A stretch of 9,483 nucleotides of DNA from an uncultured Sutterella sp. (GTDB taxonomy: Bacteria > Pseudomonadota > Gammaproteobacteria > Burkholderiales > Burkholderiaceae_F), in the NCBI GenBank assembly GCA_905213905.1, contig CAJMKD010000056.1:1-9483 (forward strand). The letters are read 5' to 3'. Below the pieces are notes generated by a model. It was not told the DNA's origin and searched no databases. It saw only the letters and a list, made by a program, of their open reading frames with translations. The position numbers were made by a program, and so were the translations under genes. Below, one piece after another: positions 4,949 through 9,483 of this stretch (position 1 is its first letter; each line of letters starts with the position of its first letter).

Positions 4949-6775
4949 ATGACCGAAAAGAAATCATTTTTGAAGAGCCTGCCCATCACGGCGGCCGCCT
5001 TCGGGCGGACGTTCGGCGTAAAGGTGATTTACGGCGGCGGCATCCCGAGAACGGACGGCCGCTGCATTCAGCTGCCGGACGTCGGCGACGAGATCGAGGA
5101 GCGCCAGGTGCTGGCGTGGCTCGGACATGAATGCGGCCATGTGCTCGCGACGAACTTCCGCGCGCTCGGCAAAGACGATCTCGAAATCGTCAAGGAGCTC
5201 ACGAACGCGCTCGAAGACCCCCGCGTCGAGCGGGAGATCTGCCGGGAGTTCGGCGGCATGCGGTTCATTCTTCGCGGCTTCTACGAGAAAACCGTCTCGC
5301 AGATCGTGAAGAACCACCTGAAGGCCGGCATCGAAAACCTGCCCCCCGGGCCGGTGCTCACGATCTACGCGCTTGCGAAGGGGGAGCATCTTCTCTTCGG
5401 AGAAGCGTGCTTCAAGCGGGCGGCCGAAGTGTATCGGCGCGCGCTCGTGCTCAACTTCGGCGAAGCGATCGCGTCGTTCGTCGATCGGGAAGTCGGCCGG
5501 ATTGCCGACTTCAAGTCGACCGCCGACTGCGTGAGCTGCGCGCGCCGAATCGTCGACTTCATTATGGAGAAGGCGGACGAAGAAGCTGCGAAGCAGATGA
5601 ACCCGGCGAACGCAGCGAATCCGGCGCAGGCCGGATCCGCGCCGAACGGCGCCCTGCCGGCCGAAAACGCGTCGGGCGGCGGCGAATCGCAGAACCGCGG
5701 CGGCGCGGGCAAGCCCGGGTCCGATGCCGGCAATTCGGCTGAGGCCCAGAGCGGCAAGGAAGGCGGCGCAGGTGAGGAAGGCGGCGCAAAAGACGGCGCA
5801 GGAGCGAGCGGCATGTCGCACGCAGAGCGCGCGGCGCATATTCGCTCGATCGTCTATCTCAATTCCGACGACTTTGAGATGGTGCCCGGACTCACCAAAA
5901 CGATGGGCAAGGCGCTCATGGCTGCAGCGAAGCGCCGCAGGCGCAGAGGCGTGTGCGTGCACGTTCCGTTCAGAAAGATGATCGAAGCGCGCCCGAGCGC
6001 CGAGCCCGTTCAGGCGGCTCAGCAGTGCGACTACTGGCAGGGCCGGGACATGATCGCGCAGGCGAAGAAGGACTGCCGGGCGATGCAGCGGGAGCTCAAG
6101 CGCTTCGTGGAGACCCAGACGCGGCGGCGCGGCTGGACCGCGCAGAGCGGCATGCGGCTCGCTTCGGGGTGCCTCTCGAGGCTTGCCGTGAACAATCCCC
6201 GCGTTTTCGAGCGCCGGGTTGAAAAGCGCGGCATCGATACCGCCGTGCACATCCTGGTCGACTTCTCCGGCTCCATGCGCGCTCAGACGCACGGCGAAGA
6301 GAACGCGGCCATCGCGATGCGGGCGGCGCTTGCGCTCTTCGCAGGCTTTTCCGGCCTGCAGAAGGTCAATCCGGCCGTTTCGATCTTTCGCGAAGACGCG
6401 TTCGTCAATCTGGTGCCGCACGGCGCGAAGCGGGCCGAAAGCTACGCAGAAGCGATTGGCGGCGTCATGGCGCTCGGCAGCACGCCGCTCGATACGGCGC
6501 TTGTCGATGCCGACACGCTGCTGAGGCACGCACGCGCGAACCGGCGGATCACGATCGTGATCACGGACGGGGACCCGAACGACCCGGAAGCGACGGAACG
6601 CGTCATCAGCGAGCTCGAAGCGCAGGGCAGCGAGTTCTTTGCGATCGGCATCGGCGCCGGCGCGCCCGTCTCGCAGTTCTTCAGGCACTCGAAGACGATC
6701 GAGTCGGTTGACGATCTCGCCGCAGCGCTATTTGAGGGCGCAAAGGCTCTGATCAATCAGGGCATCCGCGCCTGA
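4949..6775 (+). CDS. CobT-like VWA protein with HExxH zincin motif
   Basis: 608 residues from ATG 4949, 5 nt after AGGAGG, to TGA 6773-6775. The N-terminal part (to about 215) is a zincin-like domain: HECGH at 60-64 (HExxH) in WLGHECGHVLATNF, then ALEDPRVERE with E89/D90/E94, matching the LEDxRIE segment of CobT-family proteins. Residues 218-288 are a Gly/Ala/Ser/Glu-rich linker. Residues about 430-608 are a von Willebrand A domain with a complete MIDAS: D438-x-S440-x-S442 in DFSGSMRAQ, T512 in GSTPLD and D540 in TDGDPND. In cobaltochelatase and MoxR systems such proteins work with an AAA+ ATPase. The plasmid/ICE versions, found beside DUF3150 genes as here, have no established substrate. Peptidase activity is not shown; the intact metal motifs make it possible. 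No signal peptide or TM is seen, so it is cytoplasmic. Confidence 0.85.
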   Translation: MTEKKSFLKSLPITAAAFGRTFGVKVIYGGGIPRTDGRCIQLPDVGDEIEERQVLAWLGHECGHVLATNFRALGKDDLEIVKELTNALEDPRVEREICREFGGMRFILRGFYEKTVSQIVKNHLKAGIENLPPGPVLTIYALAKGEHLLFGEACFKRAAEVYRRALVLNFGEAIASFVDREVGRIADFKSTADCVSCARRIVDFIMEKADEEAAKQMNPANAANPAQAGSAPNGALPAENASGGGESQNRGGAGKPGSDAGNSAEAQSGKEGGAGEEGGAKDGAGASGMSHAERAAHIRSIVYLNSDDFEMVPGLTKTMGKALMAAAKRRRRRGVCVHVPFRKMIEARPSAEPVQAAQQCDYWQGRDMIAQAKKDCRAMQRELKRFVETQTRRRGWTAQSGMRLASGCLSRLAVNNPRVFERRVEKRGIDTAVHILVDFSGSMRAQTHGEENAAIAMRAALALFAGFSGLQKVNPAVSIFREDAFVNLVPHGAKRAESYAEAIGGVMALGSTPLDTALVDADTLLRHARANRRITIVITDGDPNDPEATERVISELEAQGSEFFAIGIGAGAPVSQFFRHSKTIESVDDLAAALFEGAKALINQGIRA

Positions 6776-6802
6776 GAAAGGTCCCGTCAAGGGTCCCACA
6801 GT

Positions 6803-6903
6803 CCAATTCCCCGGGAGGGGGCGATGCGCCCCCGGGGGGACGCACGCGTCCGCCCGGCGGGAGCGGTTTTTCTGAAACCCTGCCAACCCTTTTGGAGAAG
6901 ACC
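6803..6903 (+). promoter_or_regulatory. GC-rich RNA leader 6 (divergent)
   Basis: After TCCAATT comes CCCCGGGAGGGG, then GGGGGCG-ATG-CGCCCCC (6817-6833), a 7-bp stem. CCGGGGGGACG/CGTCCGCCCGG (6832-6842 with 6847-6857) follows, 10 bp with one G-G mismatch and loop CACG. A small GGTTT/AAACC stem (6865-6869, 6875-6879) comes next, then TTTTGGAG. GGTTTTTCT (6865-6873) can also pair with AGAAGACC (6896-6903) over the RBS, 8 bp with a bulge. That pairing is purine-tract against T-tract and may be chance. Order and composition match leaders 1 to 5; details differ. Confidence 0.4.
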
Positions 6904-8268
6904 ATGTTTTATTTCGACAAGAACGCCGTCAAGGCGGCCGCAAAAGGCCGCTGGGACGAGATCTTTCATGCGCTCGCGCCCTCGCTCGACGAGGCGCAGG
7001 CGAATGCGGGCCGCCATGTGCCCTGTCCGGTGCACGGCGGCAAGGACGGCTTCCGTCTTTATCCGCGCTACGAAGAGTCGGGCGCCGGCGTCTGCAACAG
7101 CTGCGGCCAGAAGACCGACGGCTTTGCGATGCTCGCCTGGGTGAACGGGTGGACCTTTCCGCAGACGCTTCAGGCGGTCGGGAACTTCCTGCGGCTCTCG
7201 CTTCCGAAAGGGGGCGGCAGTGCGGAAGTCGCGGACGCCGGCGCGAGCGCGGCGGTCTATACGGGCCGGATCCTTTTCACGGGATTTGAAAAGTTCCGCT
7301 CGGGCCAGGTCTTCACTGTTCGCCTCAGACAGACGGACGGCGAAGTCGTCGCCTGCAGAGGCGTGGATCTGAAGCGCGCGGTCGAAGCGGCGGGCCTCCG
7401 AAAGGGCGCCTTTGCCGTTCTCTGCCGCGTTGCCGGCAAAAAGGTGCGGCTCGCCGACGGCAAGTCGGCGACGAAGTACCTCTGGACCGCATCCGCTGCC
7501 GAGTCGCCCGAAGAGGCGGCAAAGCGCGAGGCGCTGCAGGCCGAAGCGCGAAAGGCCGAAAGCGAGCAGAAGCGCGCTTCGGTGCGGAAGCTCTGGAAAA
7601 TGGCCCGGCCGTTCGACCCGAAGGATCCGGAATGCGCACCGATGCGCAGGTACCTCGCCAACCGAAGCATTCGAACGGATGTCTTCGACGGCGGCGAGCT
7701 TCGGTTCATGCCGAAGTGCTGGTACTGCGGCGCGCCGGGAAAGCGCAGCCGGACCTATCCGGCGATGATCGCCGCCGTGCGCGGCGCCGACGGGCGAATC
7801 GTCACGCTTCACCGCACGTATCTGCGCGAAGAGGGCGTCAAGGCGCCCGTGGCGGAGCCCAAGAAGCTCATGGCCGTCGCCGAGGGCGACACCGTGAACG
7901 GCTGCGCCGTCCGGCTCATGCCGGCGGGCGAGGTGCTCTGCGTCGCCGAAGGGATCGAAACGGCGCTCTCCGTCTCGACCGCTACGGGGTATCCCTGCTG
8001 GTCCTGCGTGAGCGCAAACGGTCTCGCGACGTTCGAGCCGCCCGAGGGCGTTCGGATCGTGCTGATCTTTGCCGACAAGGATGCGTCCGGCGTGGGCGAC
8101 GAGGCGGCTGAAAAGCTGCGCCGCCGTCTTGCCGAGAAAGGCCGCCTTGCCGTCATCTGCCGCATACCGGATCCGATTCCGGCGGGCGACAAGGGCATCG
8201 ATTGGAACGACGTTCTGAAGCGCACCGGCGCAGGCGCTTTTCCATGCCGAAAGGCGGAATGCGCCTAG
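6904..8268 (+). CDS. zinc-ribbon plus Toprim primase of mobile elements
   Basis: 454 residues from ATG 6904 (GGAGAAG at 6894-6900) to TAG 8266-8268. A TTG at 6892 is in frame but overlaps the RBS. The N-terminus holds a CxxH...CxxC zinc ribbon: C41-P-V-H44 in CPVHGG and C64-N-S-C67, the primase-type DNA-binding ribbon. A charged helix (EAAKREALQAEARKAESEQK, near 203-222) links to a segment with KCWYCG. The Toprim domain follows: E349 in AEGIETALS and D391-K-D393 in ADKDASG, the acidic triad that binds metal in DnaG and P4-alpha type primases, then DKGIDWNDVL typical of Toprim_3 proteins. It lacks the C-terminal helicase of the P4 alpha protein, so it would need a separate helicase. Its likely role is RNA primer synthesis on element DNA during replication or transfer. 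Confidence 0.87.
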   Translation: MFYFDKNAVKAAAKGRWDEIFHALAPSLDEAQANAGRHVPCPVHGGKDGFRLYPRYEESGAGVCNSCGQKTDGFAMLAWVNGWTFPQTLQAVGNFLRLSLPKGGGSAEVADAGASAAVYTGRILFTGFEKFRSGQVFTVRLRQTDGEVVACRGVDLKRAVEAAGLRKGAFAVLCRVAGKKVRLADGKSATKYLWTASAAESPEEAAKREALQAEARKAESEQKRASVRKLWKMARPFDPKDPECAPMRRYLANRSIRTDVFDGGELRFMPKCWYCGAPGKRSRTYPAMIAAVRGADGRIVTLHRTYLREEGVKAPVAEPKKLMAVAEGDTVNGCAVRLMPAGEVLCVAEGIETALSVSTATGYPCWSCVSANGLATFEPPEGVRIVLIFADKDASGVGDEAAEKLRRRLAEKGRLAVICRIPDPIPAGDKGIDWNDVLKRTGAGAFPCRKAECA

Positions 8269-8280
8269 CGCTCAACGGCC

Positions 8281-8307
8281 GCGGTCTTCCCGAAGCGGGA
8301 AGGCCGC
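8281..8307. terminator. 12-bp hairpin after the primase gene
   Basis: GCGGTCTTCCCG (8281-8292) and CGGGAAGGCCGC (8296-8307) pair over 12 bp with one G-U and a 3-nt AAG loop, 12 nt after the primase stop. There is no U-run on either strand. It probably marks the 3' end of the + strand transcript, by Rho-dependent or protective action, or the end of the opposing minus-strand RNA. Confidence 0.45.
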
Positions 8308-8331
8308 AGCCGGCCCTTCGACCGCAATGCG

Positions 8332-8367
8332 GTGATCTACCTCGCCGTTAATGACGAGGCAGATCAC
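8332..8367. other. 36-nt imperfect palindrome
   Basis: GTGATCTACCTCG (8332-8344) pairs with CGAGGCAGATCAC (8355-8367): 12 bp and one A-C mismatch around CCGTTAATGA. It is a single copy, so not a CRISPR array. It lies between the primase end and the low-G+C block and may be a bidirectional transcript end or a protein-binding operator. Confidence 0.45.
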
Positions 8368-8368
8368 T

Positions 8369-8682
8369 TCGGAAAGAGCCGCCTCTGACCTTTCGCGGTG
8401 CGTCGCTCTAGTCTTAGACGCGGCTCCCCTACGCTAGCCCCACCGATACACCCTAAGCCAGACGCACCCTTGTGGGTAACCTACGTGAATGGAAGCTAGT
8501 TTCGTTTCTGCGGATATTCTACGAGAGTTGCGAATCGGTTGCGATAGAAAATGCCGGACATCCCCTTTGCTGCGAGTGGCGCTGGTTCTGTTCGGCATCC
8601 TACAGTCTGCTGAAGTACTCTCCCTTCAAACCGGCAATCTCGCACCTTGTAGGTAGGCGACAGCAGACTTTCGTTTTCTGTA
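8369..8682 (-). ncRNA. candidate structured non-coding RNA, leftward
   Basis: A strong minus-strand promoter at 8688-8715 would start an RNA near 8682, pointing left into a region with no credible gene. The minus-strand sequence can fold. AGTCTGCTG and CAGCAGACT (+ positions 8660-8668 and 8606-8614) make a 9-bp stem around about 45 nt. ATGCCG/CGGCAT (+ 8593-8598 and 8551-8556) make a 6-bp stem. Two copies of a small hairpin, TACC-YACAA-GGTGCG, occur at + 8641-8655 and 8463-8478. I tested it by eye against tmRNA, RNase P, SRP, 6S and tRNA signatures and saw no match. The 3' end is unknown; the hairpins at 8332-8367 or 8281-8307 are candidates. It could also be a decayed gene. Confidence 0.35.
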
Positions 8683-8687
8683 CTTTC

Positions 8688-8715
8688 ATTGTACAAAATG
8701 ATGGTGAAAAGTCAA
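8688..8715 (-). promoter_or_regulatory. strong sigma70-type promoter reading left
   Basis: On the minus strand TTGACT (8715-8710) and TACAAT (8693-8688) are separated by 16 nt within an A/T-rich stretch. The expected start is near 8682. It is the best promoter match in the window and has no plausible coding gene behind it, which supports an untranslated RNA or an antisense transcript against the primase 3' end. Confidence 0.6.
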
Positions 8716-8805
8716 CGCTGCAGCCGCCCCATTCGAAGAAAAATCAAGGGATAAAGGCGTCGCTACGCGTCCCCAAATAGGGCAGTCGCAACAGAGGGGG
8801 CCGCA

Positions 8806-8934
8806 ATGCCTGCTTCTTTTTCATTCGAAAAATTCGCGGGCAAAGATCGGGCCTGCGGCGAATGGCCGATTTTTGCGCGACTTGCCGTGCATGCGGTCTC
8901 GATCGGCTGTGCCGGCCGGCGTCAGGCGCGCTGA
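8806..8934 (+). CDS. possible 42-residue small protein
   Basis: ATG 8806 is preceded by the purine run AGAGGGGG (8793-8800), and the frame ends at TGA 8932-8934, giving MPASFSFEKFAGKDRACGEW followed by 22 residues ending in CAGRRQAR. There are two Cys, a basic C-terminus and no TM segment. The stop lies in the 3' arm of a hairpin followed by TTTT, a tidy gene-end arrangement. No family is recognised. The RBS-like run is G-only and the codon bias is weak, so it may be chance. Confidence 0.25.
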   Translation: MPASFSFEKFAGKDRACGEWPIFARLAVHAVSIGCAGRRQAR

Positions 8935-8942
8935 CGGCTTTT
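8920..8942 (+). terminator. intrinsic terminator-like hairpin
   Basis: CGTCAG (8920-8925) pairs with CTGACG (8931-8936) around GCGCG, followed by GC and TTTT (8939-8942). An outer GCCGGCCG (8911-8918) / CGGCCGGC (8945-8952) arm surrounds it. On the + strand this is a plausible intrinsic terminator. On the minus strand it lies just after the flavoprotein stop but has no U-run there, so it would end that gene only if structure alone suffices. Confidence 0.5.
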
Positions 8943-8960
8943 CGACGGCCGGCCGCGAAT

Positions 8961-9482
8961 TCACCTGCGATGCCCCGCCTGGAAGCGTCCGGCCTCGCGT
9001 CCCATCACGAGGCAGTTCGCAAGTCCCGCGCCGCCGAGGCGGTCGCGGCCGAAGATGCCGCCCGCGAGTTCGCCGGCCGCGAAGAGATTCTCAATGGGCT
9101 TGCCGGAACGGTCGAGCACCCGCGCGGCGTCGTCCGTCGCAATGCCGTCAAGCGTCGTGTGCACGTAGATGTGTTCCCGGCCGAAATAGAACGGCGGCGA
9201 ATCAATGGTCTGCGTGAATGTCGTCTTTCCGGTGACGGGATCGAAGCCTTTCTTCACGGCCGCCACATGCGCCGGGTCGTTGCTGCGCTGGTAGTATACC
9301 ACCGGCTCCTTGATCCCTTGCGCGAGGTTCACGCAGTGCAGCGAAAAGGGCGTCGGGATCACCTCCCCGCCGGCGAGGATGCCCGTCCAGTCGAGCGTCT
9401 GCCGGTGGATCAGGTCGCCCAGCTCCAGCAGGAATTCGTCGCCCGTGATGTTGTAGAGCCAGTAGACGATGCCCAGGTTGTC
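8961..9482 (-). CDS. chimeric ORF: GH127 glycosidase fragment joined to FAD-dependent fumarate-reductase-like C-terminus (5' partial)
   Basis: The frame enters at the right edge and ends with TGA (+ 8961-8963), 173 residues. The first about 78 residues match the GH127/DUF1680 beta-L-arabinofuranosidase family: DNLGIVYWLYNITGDEFLLE, RQTLDWTG, then SLHCVNLAQGIKEPVVYYQ. From about + 9245 the sequence changes to the C-terminal part of FAD_binding_2 flavoproteins (flavocytochrome c/fumarate reductase type): IDSPPFYFGREHIYVHTTLD, ARVLDRSGKPIENLFAAGEL, then GGIFGRDRLGGAGLANCLVM. The GAGEL-like and RLGGAGLANC segments are the FAD contacts. The reading frame is kept through the join at VKKGFDPVTGK. 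These families are unrelated, and a natural protein joining a GH127 middle to this end is not known to me. Assembly chimerism, or recombination at a short shared AAAGGCTTCGAT, is likelier than a true fusion. The flavoprotein end is consistent with a Sutterellaceae host. Confidence 0.75.
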   Translation of the reverse strand, partial: DNLGIVYWLYNITGDEFLLELGDLIHRQTLDWTGILAGGEVIPTPFSLHCVNLAQGIKEPVVYYQRSNDPAHVAAVKKGFDPVTGKTTFTQTIDSPPFYFGREHIYVHTTLDGIATDDAARVLDRSGKPIENLFAAGELAGGIFGRDRLGGAGLANCLVMGREAGRFQAGHRR

Positions 9483-9483
9483 G

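Noticed and set aside
8332..8367. 36-nt palindrome as a CRISPR repeat
   Set aside because: Only one copy in the window, no spacer-repeat periodicity, no cas genes.
8463..8682. GGTGCG segments as group II intron 5' ends, or the RNA as tmRNA/RNase P
   Set aside because: No domain V, no tag reading frame or GGGGCTGATT-type start, no RNase P core sequences seen on either strand.
8496..8696. Minus-strand frame of 66 codons starting at TTG behind the strong promoter
   Set aside because: The putative start lies inside the -10 element, upstream of any transcript start, so the message could not include it.
8472..8780. + strand frame of about 102 codons starting at GTG
   Set aside because: Cys/Trp/Ser-rich composition unlike the neighbours, no RBS, A/T-rich codons, and it lies opposite the strong minus-strand promoter and RNA-like stems; more likely non-coding.
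8873..9217. + strand frame of 114 codons opposite the flavoprotein
   Set aside because: Arg-dense shadow of the minus-strand gene, whose product has clear FAD-family motifs.

Overview
The window is G+C-rich (roughly 60% or more by eye) and tightly organised. Eight genes, the first cut by the window edge, run left to right on the + strand from base 1 to about 8268. A non-coding stretch of about 690 bases with lower G+C follows, and the window ends in a minus-strand partial gene. The gene set (YqaJ/lambda-type exonuclease, DUF3150 protein, CobT-like VWA protein with HExxH and MIDAS motifs, zinc-ribbon/Toprim primase, RelE-like protein, several unknowns) is typical of the DNA-metabolism segment of a proteobacterial integrative conjugative element or plasmid. 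No relaxase, integrase, tRNA or att site is visible, so 'ICE or plasmid' is inference. The host is probably a high-G+C proteobacterium, perhaps a gut Burkholderiales such as the Sutterellaceae; this rests on composition and on the flavoprotein fragment at the right end and is weak.

Layout. 1-210: C-terminal end of an unknown gene. 264-365: 33-residue single-TM protein. 446-934: unknown. 1051-1428: RelE/HigB-like protein without a visible antitoxin. 1562-1843: unknown. 1934-2944: YqaJ exonuclease. 2945-3416: gene-free, four consecutive strong inverted repeats and a candidate sigma70 promoter that gives a leader of about 260 nt. 3417-4721: DUF3150 protein. 4748-4843: possible 31-residue peptide. 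4949-6775: VWA/zincin protein. 6904-8268: primase. 8269-8960: hairpins, a strong minus-strand promoter with a candidate structured RNA, and a terminator-like hairpin. 8961-9482: minus-strand chimeric ORF, GH127 glycosidase sequence joined in frame to the C-terminus of an FAD-dependent fumarate-reductase-like protein.

The most interesting signal is not a protein. Six of the genes are preceded by the same kind of GC-rich leader: a CAACCAACC-like start, a CCCC-N-GGGG hairpin, a second CCCC-N-GGGG hairpin, a U-rich run, then GGAG and the start codon. In the four best copies a segment just before the U-run can pair either with the G-rich 3' side of the first hairpin or with the ribosome-binding site or start codon. 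The alternatives covary between copies (ACAA/TTGT/ACAA in one, ACG/CGT/ACG in another). This looks like one regulatory RNA switch copied in front of many genes of the element. The known family I would test first is the radC RNA motif, reported upstream of DNA-integration and anti-restriction genes.

Functionally, the exonuclease and primase suggest DNA processing and complementary-strand synthesis for the element. The DUF3150 and VWA proteins resemble the adaptor half of a MoxR/CobS-type AAA+ system whose ATPase is not in the window. Gaps of 80 to 470 nt between same-strand genes, most holding a leader, suggest gene-by-gene control rather than a compact operon.
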